Part shown: in pieces, positions 8,479-17,061 of the stretch
Layout of the letters: each line of letters starts with the position of its first letter
Position numbering within the stretch: the first letter of the stretch is position 1
DNA from: Pseudobutyrivibrio ruminis CF1b
GTDB lineage: Bacteria; Bacillota; Clostridia; Lachnospirales; Lachnospiraceae
Reading direction: 5' to 3'
Assembly (NCBI RefSeq): GCF_000424005.1
Contig: NZ_AUJB01000003.1
Span: forward strand, 28,056-92,055
Length of the DNA stretch: 64,000 nucleotides
Program-made: the position numbers and the translations under genes
Notes under the pieces: generated by a model
The model's input: only the letters and a program-made list of their open reading frames with translations
Database searches by the model: none
Told to the model about the DNA's origin: nothing

Positions 8479-10650
8479 TCAACCGTGCTCTTTGTTGTAC
8501 TTTCTAAATATTACTTTTATTTCTGGCAGAGAATCTAAAAAGACCTCCACACATTTTGGATCGAACTCTGTGCCAGCTCTTTCCTTTATATAATTAATTG
8601 CTTCATCAAATGAATATTTTTTACCGCTGCTGCCCTTACCTGAAGTAAGTACATCAAACTGATCAGCCACCGCCATGATTCTGGCTGAAAGTGGGATTAC
8701 CTCTCCATGGAGACCTTCCGGATATCCATTTCCATCCCATCTCTCGTGGTGATATGCCGCCATGTTTCTGGCTTCCTTCAGGTAGTTCTCTCCGGAAACA
8801 GTAGTGATGGCATTTTCCATTATCTTCTTACCTGCAGTGGTATGAGTCCTCTTTATTTCTTCCTCTTCACGGGTAAGCTTTCCGACTTTATTTAAAATAC
8901 TGTCTGGAATATTAATCTTTCCAATATCGTGAAGTGGTGCCGAACGAACCACATCCGAGATAAATTTATCGTTAACCTTACCTGGATAATAGCCCTTCTT
9001 CTTCAGTCCCTCTGCAATAATCTTTACATAGGAAGCTGTCTTTTGAATGTGGGCACCACTGCTCTCGTCACGATTTTCCACCAAACCCGCCATGGTCACA
9101 ATCAGACCATCCTGCATCTTTGTGGTGTTTTCTGTAAAGTGACGAATACTTCGAATCTGCTCTGCCTGGTTTAAAGCCATGTTGCAGATAGACTGATAAA
9201 GCATCTCCACTTCATCTCCAGTGTGAACATCTATCTTTCGTAAATCCCTAACAGCCTTGTCGATTTCCACCTGATTGTCACCGGCCTTGATAAATCTCTC
9301 CACGCCCAGTCCCATTCGGCTGATTGGATATACCAGATATCTTCCTGTGGTCCACATTCCGTTTGCCAGAATGGTAATGATAATTCCAATCATAACAAGT
9401 AGAACTCGCCACATGAATTCCATCAGATACTCAGCCACATACTCTACCGATGCATCAGCTCCGGCATAGCAGACACAGTTTCCCTTTGAATCATATACAG
9501 GATAAAATGAAGTCACTATCCAGCTGTAGGAATTATCCGATTCTGTAGGTGGAATGATTTTTCCCTCTTTGAAATCATCTACATAACATAAAAATTCTTC
9601 GTCTAGACGAACTCTGTGTCCAGGCGCATAACCCTCATCATCACCTTCATATCCAAAATTTTCATAATCACTTCTGGCATCCAAATCAAATATAAAGATC
9701 ATATCCTCATCTTCAATTTTTACAATGTAAAGATATGCTACACCTACAGCGTTATCTCTAATCTTATACAGCATATCTTCCGTTTCCTTGTAGCCCGGCG
9801 CATTTTCTCCGTACTGCAAAAATCTTTCTATCTTATTAGGGTCAACTATAGAAGCCGCAAACTTTGCCGCAGATGTGGCAATCTCCTTTTTCTCATCAAG
9901 ATCCTTGTGGAAATACATTCGCATTTCAATTACAGACATCATGATAATAACAAGTACCGAAACACCAAAAAGAAGTGCTGTCAGTCTGGTGCGCATGGAA
10001 TGCTTTGCATCCTTGCTCCATGCTCTCATGGCCACCATCTCTTCATTGGAAAGGGGAGTCTGCTTCCATCCGGCATATATTAACTTTTGTTTATATTTCT
10101 CTGGAATAAAGTGAATGATATTTAAGGCAATACCAATAGATAATGCCTTATCCATAATATTGACGACTGTATTTACCACTGCGAAAGTGGCCGCATAGGA
10201 AATGCCAGTAGCCATTGTCAGTCTTTCTATAGAATCCTGAATCAGGACATTTTGAGGTGACATAAACAGGTGCCACTGAATATAAGCACCCACTCCACCA
10301 CTTAAAATACCTGCTGCCAGACCAAAGTAGACCTTATATCTAAAACCACGATAAGCGAAACGCTCCATATATAAGGCAGACAGCATGGCAATTAAGATGT
10401 TAACAATAGCGAAATACATAGATACGCCATTGTAGATTGAACATAGAGCATTAGTTATAAGTCCTGTGAAGATACCTGGCAGAATTCCGCCTACACAGGA
10501 TACTACAACAGTGCCTATGGTATCCAAAAACAGAGGAACGCCTGTCAAATTGGTTAAAAATGCGGGCAGCAAATTAATGGCTACCCCAAATAAAACCAGC
10601 AGCCATCTGAGCCACAAACTCTGATCCCCATACTCCAATCGTTTTTTCAA
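8479..10650 (-). CDS. Membrane HD-GYP c-di-GMP phosphodiesterase with transporter-like N-terminus
   Basis: 723 residues. The N-terminal 190 residues form five or six helices resembling the S-component fold of ECF transporters (GVPLFLDTIGT and the following Gly-rich helices). Another helix (about 225-245) leads into an extracellular Cache-like sensor (to about 420), a second flanking helix, a HAMP-like linker, and an HD-GYP domain (about 535-710) with an intact His574-Asp575 in HDIGKINIPD, THTTAG and HHERWDGNGYP. It should hydrolyse c-di-GMP in the cytoplasm in response to an outside signal. The start is a TTG with GGGAGG 7 bases upstream; a TTG five codons earlier overlaps that site. The kinase gene follows after a short gap. 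Confidence 0.88.
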   Translation of the reverse strand: MKKRLEYGDQSLWLRWLLVLFGVAINLLPAFLTNLTGVPLFLDTIGTVVVSCVGGILPGIFTGLITNALCSIYNGVSMYFAIVNILIAMLSALYMERFAYRGFRYKVYFGLAAGILSGGVGAYIQWHLFMSPQNVLIQDSIERLTMATGISYAATFAVVNTVVNIMDKALSIGIALNIIHFIPEKYKQKLIYAGWKQTPLSNEEMVAMRAWSKDAKHSMRTRLTALLFGVSVLVIIMMSVIEMRMYFHKDLDEKKEIATSAAKFAASIVDPNKIERFLQYGENAPGYKETEDMLYKIRDNAVGVAYLYIVKIEDEDMIFIFDLDARSDYENFGYEGDDEGYAPGHRVRLDEEFLCYVDDFKEGKIIPPTESDNSYSWIVTSFYPVYDSKGNCVCYAGADASVEYVAEYLMEFMWRVLLVMIGIIITILANGMWTTGRYLVYPISRMGLGVERFIKAGDNQVEIDKAVRDLRKIDVHTGDEVEMLYQSICNMALNQAEQIRSIRHFTENTTKMQDGLIVTMAGLVENRDESSGAHIQKTASYVKIIAEGLKKKGYYPGKVNDKFISDVVRSAPLHDIGKINIPDSILNKVGKLTREEEEIKRTHTTAGKKIMENAITTVSGENYLKEARNMAAYHHERWDGNGYPEGLHGEVIPLSARIMAVADQFDVLTSGKGSSGKKYSFDEAINYIKERAGTEFDPKCVEVFLDSLPEIKVIFRKYNKEHG

Positions 10651-10711
10651 GCCTAATCCTCCCAATTAATACTTTCAGACTAATATTTTTCCTCTGTTTG
10701 TTCAAGGATTT

Positions 10712-12292
10712 CTAAAAGTATTTAAAACTAAGCATTGTGATATCATCAAACCGAGGTGAATCCTCAACAAATTCATCGATATCTTTCTCTACGTTCTCCA
10801 GAAGTTCTTTCACATCCCCATCTGAATTATAGTTGAGAGCCTTCAACATTCTTTCTGGTCCGTAAAGTTCATTTTTTGCATTAGTAGCCTCAGGCACACC
10901 ATCCGTATATACGAATAAACAGTCGCCATGATTCAGATGGAATTCCTGCTCCCTAAACTTCATTCCTTCCATTGCAGCTACTGCAGGTGAATGCTTGTAA
11001 ATATCAAGCTCAAATTTACCCCCTGCTCTTTTTATAACTGGATGTTCATGACCTGCATTTGCAGACACAACCTTACCAGTAGAAATCTCAATAATTCCCA
11101 GCCATACAGTAACGAAGAGGTCCGCATCATTTCCCTCGCAAAGCTGGTTGTTTACATCGTAAAGAATATCTGCTGGAGAGAATTTCTTATCCATCAGAGC
11201 TCTGTACTTAATAAGTGTTCTGGCATTTACCATGAAAAGGGCAGCTGGCACTCCCTTCCCTGATACATCAGCCATTACAAGACCCAAATGGTCTTCATCA
11301 ATTAAAAAGAAATCATAAAAATCCCCACCAACCTCTTTAGCCGGTGTCATTGTCGCGTAGATGTCGAATTCCTTTCTCTCAGGAAATGGAGGAAAGTTTC
11401 TTGGAAGCATATCTGCCTGAATCTTTGCCGCTACGTTTAATTCAGCTGTGATACGCTCTTTTTCTGCAGTGATGGTCTGGATATTATCGATGTAATCCAC
11501 TATATCCTGCTCCATGCTTTGAACAGATTTGGCCAGCTCCTCCAGCTCATCACCAGTTTTTATATCATTGAGTGAATCGTCGGTAGTAGTATTTTCCGCG
11601 AACCACTTAATGTTCCTTCTAAGTATCATCAACGGATGGATGATATACGAATTCATATAATGCCAGTTCAACAGGCAGAATCCTCCCAGAAGAACCAGGG
11701 CAATAATCACCATATTTATAATAAATCTTCTAAGTGTGGAATGGATTACTTCCATATTCGTATCTACGAATAAAAGTGCTACCACCTCACCTTTTCTATC
11801 CTTTACAGGAAGACAGCTGGATGTTAGAAATCCATACTGTGAATGTCTTACCAGATAACTTTTTGGTCTCACGCCCTCAGTGTAAGCTTTCCAGATTTCG
11901 TCAAATGGCGCAGCAATTGGATCTCGAAAACCCATATTGCTTCCGGAATCATAAATATATTTTATTGTTTTGTCTTCATATGGGACGCCAATGTATATAT
12001 ATGCGGCACCTGAAAATTCCTGAATATAATTTAGGTACATTGACATGTCCTCATAGTACTTGTCCTCGTACCAGGTTCTGGAATATTCAGCAATTTTCTC
12101 GTGGTCAATCTGGTTTAAAATAATGTTGGCCACCACGTAGCCGCGCTCGTTATAGATTCTCTGAACCGCCCGGTCAAATATCAAAGAACCGCTAATACAC
12201 ATAGCAATATTGACCAGCAACGTAAATACGATAATACCCGCAAGCGCCTTCGCATGAATACCAAATTTTTTCTTCTTTAATAATCTTGCCAT
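10712..12292 (-). CDS. Membrane-bound PP2C-type phosphatase, RsbU/SpoIIE family
   Basis: 526 residues. Two membrane helices (about 15-38 and 185-208) flank an extracellular Cache-like sensor; a HAMP-like region (to about 285) and a PP2C/SpoIIE domain (about 300-525) follow. Metal-binding signatures are present: KEVGGDFYDFF, MADVSGKGVPAALFM, ANAGHEHP, YTDGVPEA and DDITMLSF. Proteins of this family dephosphorylate STAS antagonists such as the one at 14308-14607. The gene is next to its likely opposing kinase (18 bases upstream). A GGGAAGAAGGGG site precedes the ATG. Confidence 0.92.
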   Translation of the reverse strand: MARLLKKKKFGIHAKALAGIIVFTLLVNIAMCISGSLIFDRAVQRIYNERGYVVANIILNQIDHEKIAEYSRTWYEDKYYEDMSMYLNYIQEFSGAAYIYIGVPYEDKTIKYIYDSGSNMGFRDPIAAPFDEIWKAYTEGVRPKSYLVRHSQYGFLTSSCLPVKDRKGEVVALLFVDTNMEVIHSTLRRFIINMVIIALVLLGGFCLLNWHYMNSYIIHPLMILRRNIKWFAENTTTDDSLNDIKTGDELEELAKSVQSMEQDIVDYIDNIQTITAEKERITAELNVAAKIQADMLPRNFPPFPERKEFDIYATMTPAKEVGGDFYDFFLIDEDHLGLVMADVSGKGVPAALFMVNARTLIKYRALMDKKFSPADILYDVNNQLCEGNDADLFVTVWLGIIEISTGKVVSANAGHEHPVIKRAGGKFELDIYKHSPAVAAMEGMKFREQEFHLNHGDCLFVYTDGVPEATNAKNELYGPERMLKALNYNSDGDVKELLENVEKDIDEFVEDSPRFDDITMLSFKYF

Positions 12293-12309
12293 TATCCCCT
12301 TCTTCCCTT

Positions 12310-12747
12310 TTAAATATGCTTCATCATTGTGAGTATATTTTTTCCATCTTTATAGTCATAAGAAATCTCGTCCATACTTTTCTTCACCATAAAGATTCCA
12401 AGACCTCCGATTTCCCGCTCTTCCGCCGATAGAGTAGTATCCGGATCTTCTTTTTCCAGAGGATTGTAAGGAAAGCCCTTATCTTTAAATGTCAGATAGA
12501 CCTGTCCCTTGTCTGCCTCAAGGTCCAGCTCCATCGGCCCCGTCCCTGTATCGGGAATAGGTTTACCACCCTCATCCAGTTTGCCGTAAGCATAGTGAGC
12601 AATATTGACATATATCTCCTCGACAGCAAGGGTAATCTGCATGAGCCTGGCCATATCACACTGCTGTGATTCCAAAGCCTCCTCTACAAAACCCATTACT
12701 TTTTCCAGGTTTTCAATTGTTGCCTCACACTCAAACTTCTTTTTCAT
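12310..12747 (-). CDS. RsbW-like serine kinase / anti-sigma ATPase
   Basis: 145 residues, the usual size for a stand-alone HATPase_c_2 protein. The N-box reads LAVEEIYVNIAHYAYG, the G1 region FKDKGFPYNP, and the G2 region GGLGIFMVKK. Family members bind a sigma factor or another partner and phosphorylate a STAS antagonist. No sigma factor is encoded nearby, so the target is unknown. First gene of the seven-gene operon; the ribosome site is weak (AGGT about 9 bases before the ATG). Confidence 0.88.
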   Translation of the reverse strand: MKKKFECEATIENLEKVMGFVEEALESQQCDMARLMQITLAVEEIYVNIAHYAYGKLDEGGKPIPDTGTGPMELDLEADKGQVYLTFKDKGFPYNPLEKEDPDTTLSAEEREIGGLGIFMVKKSMDEISYDYKDGKNILTMMKHI

Positions 12748-12868
12748 AAGTATTCTACCTGTAAAACCCCTTCAATAAAAACCACAACCCCCTTTGATAA
12801 ATCAAATTATAATACTAATAATATCACACAACTGTCACACATTGTTTATTTATCATCAGAATATGTAT

Positions 12869-12900
12869 AAAACAAAAGGGACGGCATACTAATCCGTCCC
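12869..12900 (-). terminator. Intrinsic terminator of the receiver-wHTH gene
   Basis: The stem gggacgg / ccgtccc (12878-12884 with 12894-12900) is followed by TTTTGTT on the minus strand. It separates the regulator gene from the RsbW-like operon, so that operon should have its own promoter in 12748-12868. Confidence 0.85.
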
Positions 12901-12921
12901 TAAAAGTCTGTCCTGTTAAGT

Positions 12922-13743
12922 TTATACTGCGTCCTCGTCCTCATACAGCGCGTAGCTTATCTCATCAAGCTCTGCATGGAAGAACTCTGGCCAGCTGTAC
13001 TGGTTCATGTAATCTCCCAGGTACTGATACTTGGAATCCTTCTTTTTATCCAGCCAGTCGAAAAGATCACACTCGATTTTATCCTTGGCAATTGCCATAC
13101 TACCTCGCTGCTTGATAATGATGCCATCTAGCTTTAGCTTTTTAAATGTATTCTGCAAATCCTGTCTCAGATTACACAGATATGAAAGCTTCTTCTCTGG
13201 GTCGCCGTCATCCTCCCACAATGAAGCAATCAGCTCACCATTAGTGGTCTGTGCTCCACGGTTGTTAATCAGGATAGCCACGATTTCTTTTGTTCTGTTA
13301 TATTTGAATGTCACAGGCTCTCCATCCACGAAAAGCTCGAAGTTGCCAAAAGTCTGAGCGAACACTCTCTTATACTTCTTTCGAAGTTCTGGATATCTGA
13401 GAGAATCTAGCTCCTTTGCCACCCTCTTGTCTGCCTCCGGTTTGTATATGTAGCCGCTGGCATGAAGTTGCATTGCCTCGTAGGCAAACTCCTTATGCTC
13501 GCTTACGTATATTATGTTTGTGTATGGATTAAGCTCCACCAAATATTTTCCTAACTCGATTCCTGACAGTTCGGGCATATTTACATCAAGAAATGCCACA
13601 TCGATTTCTTCCTCTCTGGCTTTAGCCAATGCTGAAAGTGAACTGTCGAAAGTAAATAGATTAGCGTCACTGTTTGCCTTTTTCACAAGCTTTGTAAGCT
13701 TATCAAGAGAAGTGCGCTCATCATCTACTGCTAATATATTCAT
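12922..13743 (-). CDS. Response regulator with winged-helix and SARP-like output
   Basis: 273 residues. The receiver spans 1-120: acidic pair in AVDDE, acceptor Asp53 in FLDVNMPE, Lys101 in YIYKPEA. Residues about 130-225 form a Trans_reg_C-type winged helix (FGNFELFVDGEPVTFKYNRTK, written in two parts of the usual SARP start), and the rest could be a short helical tail. Regulators of this build are common in Lachnospiraceae next to partner-switch proteins. It is the only obvious DNA-binding output in the signalling island, so it is a candidate end point, but its kinase is not identified. It starts 13 bases after the 163-residue protein's stop. Confidence 0.85.
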   Translation of the reverse strand: MNILAVDDERTSLDKLTKLVKKANSDANLFTFDSSLSALAKAREEEIDVAFLDVNMPELSGIELGKYLVELNPYTNIIYVSEHKEFAYEAMQLHASGYIYKPEADKRVAKELDSLRYPELRKKYKRVFAQTFGNFELFVDGEPVTFKYNRTKEIVAILINNRGAQTTNGELIASLWEDDGDPEKKLSYLCNLRQDLQNTFKKLKLDGIIIKQRGSMAIAKDKIECDLFDWLDKKKDSKYQYLGDYMNQYSWPEFFHAELDEISYALYEDEDAV

Positions 13744-13756
13744 TCTGCACCCTCCC

Positions 13757-14248
13757 CTATATTATTGATACTGACTTAATCTTCTGGTTCTTTCGCTGCT
13801 CTGCTGTCATGTGAAGAGGATCAGCCTCTCCTACCACCAAAGTATCGCCGTCGTTCATTGCCGCATCATGAAGTGGTCCCATATTCATGTCAGCAATAAC
13901 AAGTGCTGCAAACCTGTCGAAATTGTCATCGTCTATTACAGGGAAATGATGCTTCATTCTGTACCAATGATCACTGTCGTATCCTACGCTTCCGATGTAG
14001 AGTCGGTCTGCTGTGTTTACCACATCATCCACATCTGCGTACGGGGCATTTGCCATGGCAGTGTCCTCGCAAAACAAAGTTGCGTATATACGAAGTATCT
14101 TATCTCTTACGGTCTCCTCGTGACCATCCTTTGCCACCTTGCCTGTACCGGATTCCATATGACTATAGAAATAATCCTGTGCCTCGTCGCTGTCGTCAAA
14201 ATTCAGTATTGCATCGTAAAATTTCTTATCAATAAAACTCTTTCCCAT
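13757..14248 (-). CDS. Unknown protein co-transcribed with response regulator
   Basis: 163 residues, acidic, no signal peptide or membrane helix and no family I recognise. His and Asp residues are frequent (HWYRMKHHFP near residue 95, and HDAAM near 130), and the sequence looks globular and helical. It lies directly upstream of the response regulator and downstream of the STAS gene's terminator, so a role in the same signalling pathway is likely but unproven. The ribosome site is loose (AGGAAGGG, well upstream of the ATG). Confidence 0.7.
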   Translation of the reverse strand: MGKSFIDKKFYDAILNFDDSDEAQDYFYSHMESGTGKVAKDGHEETVRDKILRIYATLFCEDTAMANAPYADVDDVVNTADRLYIGSVGYDSDHWYRMKHHFPVIDDDNFDRFAALVIADMNMGPLHDAAMNDGDTLVVGEADPLHMTAEQRKNQKIKSVSII

Positions 14249-14265
14249 GGTACACTTCGCCCTTC

Positions 14266-14297
14266 CTCAAAAAATAAGGGGTAGAATAACCACCCCT
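14266..14297 (-). terminator. Intrinsic terminator of the STAS gene
   Basis: The stem aggggt / acccct (14277-14282 with 14292-14297), with further G-C pairing inside, is followed by TATTTTTT on the minus strand. Confidence 0.85.
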
Positions 14298-14307
14298 CAG
14301 ATAATTC

Positions 14308-14607
14308 TTATTGAATTGTAAATATATCTGAAAAACCAGTAACTTCGAAAATCTCCTGAACCTCTTCAGTAGGATTGTTCACTACCATTCGGCCCTGCTT
14401 GTTCATGATTTTCTGTGCTGATAAAAGAACTCTAAGACCTGCACTTGAAATGTATTCCAAATTCTTTAAATCAAAAGTAAGCTTTGATACTCCTTCAATA
14501 ACAGCATTGATTTTTTCTTCCAGCTGAGGAGAGGTGGTTGTGTCCAGTCTTCCTTCAAGCTCCACAATCAAATCTTCACCTTTTTTCTCATCCTTGATAT
14601 TTAACAT
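14308..14607 (-). CDS. STAS-domain anti-sigma factor antagonist
   Basis: 99 residues, a complete single STAS domain. The conserved phosphorylation region reads LEYISSAGLRVLLSAQK, with the Ser pair that RsbW-type kinases modify. In known partner-switch systems the unmodified form binds the kinase and frees its partner; the PP2C protein at 10712-12292 would reactivate it. An AGGAGGAG site precedes the ATG. It is transcribed alone, with a terminator directly after it. Confidence 0.92.
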   Translation of the reverse strand: MLNIKDEKKGEDLIVELEGRLDTTTSPQLEEKINAVIEGVSKLTFDLKNLEYISSAGLRVLLSAQKIMNKQGRMVVNNPTEEVQEIFEVTGFSDIFTIQ

Positions 14608-14765
14608 AAATTATAACTCCTCCTCGTTCTCCTTTAATAAAGCCCCAATTTTAGGCATTTATTTGAAATAATTATACTCTATCACTTTTTTATTCACAAC
14701 TAAATGATGTTTGTTCACATATTTTTCATAAATCCTGTGTTTTCAAGGGTTTTCAGACCTTTGCA

Positions 14766-15437
14766 TTAGGTGGCCATGATGAATGCCATCTCAATATGAT
14801 CCTTCTCCACACCTACTACAACATCCTTAGCAATGCTTCCTACTATTGACTTCTCAAGCTCCTCCCAGCAGGCTGTTACCTCTGGCTGGCCATGGCCCTT
14901 CTTAAGCGACTCCTTATAGTCATCCATTGTCCACATAAATCCTGTGAATGCACTTGGGTTTGAAGCAACTGCTGTATCAAGATATGAACCAGATATTCCC
15001 ATGCCATATCCACTGTACTTCTGCTGAAGCTTCATCACACCATCGTAGCTTAAAAGACCTGTCTCTACAAAGTCTCTTACCTTTCCCATAAATCCAACTG
15101 CAAGAGCATTTGATCCTGTAGATGAAACTGACATCAAATCTGTTTTCTTATCGATGTCCATGTTTGTCTTTCCCACAAGTCTCAGCCAGCTTTCACCATC
15201 ATATTTCTCAGCCCATACCATAGCTGTGAAATCACCAGTGATTGCCTTTACCATTCCGATAGACTCTTCGAAGAGAAGCTTCATATGTAATGAATCCTTC
15301 TTATTAAGATGAAGCTCTTCGATACTCTTGTCTACCTGCTCATAAACTTCGTTGTATCTTTTCTCATCACTGTTAACGAAGATCTGCTCTGTTGAAAAAC
15401 TTGGTACCTGTTTCTTATTCTTGATTATAGTCTCCAT
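14766..15437 (-). CDS. Unknown protein, possibly degenerate HATPase-like
   Basis: 223 residues. I chose the ATG at 15437 because GGGGAGG lies 8 bases upstream; an in-frame ATG seven codons earlier has no such site. Residues about 45-75 read LHMKLLFEESIGMVKAI, which resembles the N-box helix of RsbW-type ATPases, but the G1 and G2 boxes are missing. The C-terminal half contains AFTGFMWTMDDY and a final segment rich in Val and Ile. I infer a binding partner in the partner-switch pathway with low confidence; otherwise it is a hypothetical protein. Region 14608-14765 is an AT-rich gap with no clear terminator. Confidence 0.65.
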   Translation of the reverse strand: METIIKNKKQVPSFSTEQIFVNSDEKRYNEVYEQVDKSIEELHLNKKDSLHMKLLFEESIGMVKAITGDFTAMVWAEKYDGESWLRLVGKTNMDIDKKTDLMSVSSTGSNALAVGFMGKVRDFVETGLLSYDGVMKLQQKYSGYGMGISGSYLDTAVASNPSAFTGFMWTMDDYKESLKKGHGQPEVTACWEELEKSIVGSIAKDVVVGVEKDHIEMAFIMAT

Positions 15438-15530
15438 GTCTCTAACCTCCCCAAACAAAACTAATGTTGTTTTCTATGGTCATAATTTAACATGGCTTAT
15501 ATCACAAAAGTATCACAGCTTTTTTCACTA

Positions 15531-15557
15531 ATTAAAAAGGACTGCCATGACAGTCCT
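15531..15557 (-). terminator. Intrinsic terminator of the MATE gene
   Basis: The stem aggactg / cagtcct (15538-15544 with 15551-15557) is followed by TTTTAAT on the minus strand. Confidence 0.85.
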
Positions 15558-15561
15558 AATT

Positions 15562-16917
15562 TTATCTGGTCAAATCCTTTACCCATTTATATTTTTTATA
15601 GTGGTAGAAAACCCAAGGAAGCTTTCCTACCTCATCCACACATGTACATGCATAAACTGCAAGCACAGGCCAGTGGAAAACAAATGCTCCAAGAAGGGCA
15701 AGTGGTACAGCAATGCACCACATACAAACAGCCAGGCTGTAGATATCAAAAAGTGTGTCACCACCGGCACCGAAAACGCCGTTGATTACAACAGTATTGA
15801 TGCAGCGTCCTATCATGTAGAATGCCATGATAACCATCATTCCGATAAGATACTGTTTTGCTACTGGAGTAAGAATAATGAAATTCACTACAGCAGGTGT
15901 CACAGCTAAAATAATGGCTGTTGAAATAAATCCTATAAAGACAGACATCTTTGAAACTCTCTGTCCATATAGTTTTCCTCTTTCAAGATTTCCAGCACCA
16001 AGTTCGTTTCCAATAATAATTCCACCGGCAGCGCTGACACCATCACAGACGCAGCACATAAGGTCACGAACAACTGCAGCTACAGAATTGGCCGCAGCTG
16101 AATCAGCACCAAGATGTCCCATGATGGCTGTGTATGATGTGAAGCCTACGCCCCAAAACATGGCTGCTCCTGCAAGAGGAAGTCCACAGCGAACATAATC
16201 CTTGAAAAGAAGAACATCTCTTACAACCAAATCCTTTAATGCTGGGTGGATGAAATCCTTTTGGAAAGATGACACCACAGCCCAAATCAATTCGATGATT
16301 CTTGAGATAAGTGTAGCGATGGCTGCACCTTCTGCTCCAAGAGCAGGCATTCCCATAAGTCCAAAAATAAGAATACCGTTAAGAATAATATTTATAACAA
16401 CTGCACCTGAGCTGATGATCGCGCATCTGTCAGCGTGCTCGGTAACTCTCATAATACCAAGATAACACTGAGAAAATCCTGTAAGCAGATATGACCATCC
16501 GGCGATTCTAAGGTAGCTTGCACCAATAGAAATAAGAGCTTCGTCACTGGCAAAAATCATCATAATCTGTCCAGAAAAACCAACGCAGGCAACACAGAAA
16601 AGCAATGAGATAACAAATGCTATTCTGATACTCATTCCAAAAATCTTATGAAGAGTCTTTTTATCACCCTTGCCCCAGTACTGGGCACCAAGAATAGAGA
16701 TGGAACCTGTAACGGCACAGAGCATCATGTTCTGGATGAACTGTACCTGGGTAGCAAGTGAAACTGCAGCCATTGAGTTCTGCTCGATTCGACCAAGCAT
16801 CACGGCATCACAGGCAGCTACAAGAGCAAGCATCAAAGCCTGAAATGAGATAGGTAATGTTAAGTTAAAGAGTCGGCGCAGAAAATCTTTGTCTGCAAAT
16901 AATTTGTCTTTCATCAA
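15562..16917 (-). CDS. MATE family multidrug exporter
   Basis: 451 residues with about twelve membrane helices in two six-helix halves, the size and pattern of MatE transporters (NorM/DinF group). The start reads LFNLTLPISFQALMLALVAA, typical of the family, with the later GAAMFWGVGFTSYTAI repeat half. Such proteins export organic cations or drugs in exchange for Na+ or H+. The substrate cannot be told from sequence. A GGAGGTTAC site precedes the ATG. It is a single gene, divergent from the DUF362 gene. Confidence 0.92.
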   Translation of the reverse strand: MMKDKLFADKDFLRRLFNLTLPISFQALMLALVAACDAVMLGRIEQNSMAAVSLATQVQFIQNMMLCAVTGSISILGAQYWGKGDKKTLHKIFGMSIRIAFVISLLFCVACVGFSGQIMMIFASDEALISIGASYLRIAGWSYLLTGFSQCYLGIMRVTEHADRCAIISSGAVVINIILNGILIFGLMGMPALGAEGAAIATLISRIIELIWAVVSSFQKDFIHPALKDLVVRDVLLFKDYVRCGLPLAGAAMFWGVGFTSYTAIMGHLGADSAAANSVAAVVRDLMCCVCDGVSAAGGIIIGNELGAGNLERGKLYGQRVSKMSVFIGFISTAIILAVTPAVVNFIILTPVAKQYLIGMMVIMAFYMIGRCINTVVINGVFGAGGDTLFDIYSLAVCMWCIAVPLALLGAFVFHWPVLAVYACTCVDEVGKLPWVFYHYKKYKWVKDLTR

Positions 16918-17019
16918 GTAACCTCCAAATAGTGTCTAGGCTTATTATATGGGTTACAGACCACAAAAGCAAAGAGAATATCTGGTTGGATTATGCAAAA
17001 TTTTATTGTATCATTTAGC

Positions 17020-17025
17020 TATAAT
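17020..17025 (+). promoter_or_regulatory. Candidate -10 element for the DUF362 gene
   Basis: A perfect TATAAT lies 36 bases before the chosen start of the DUF362 gene. I see no good -35 hexamer at the usual distance, so the call is tentative. Confidence 0.4.
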
Positions 17026-17061
17026 CATTTTTATAAATGGTTCATTGAAAGGAGTCTTTAT

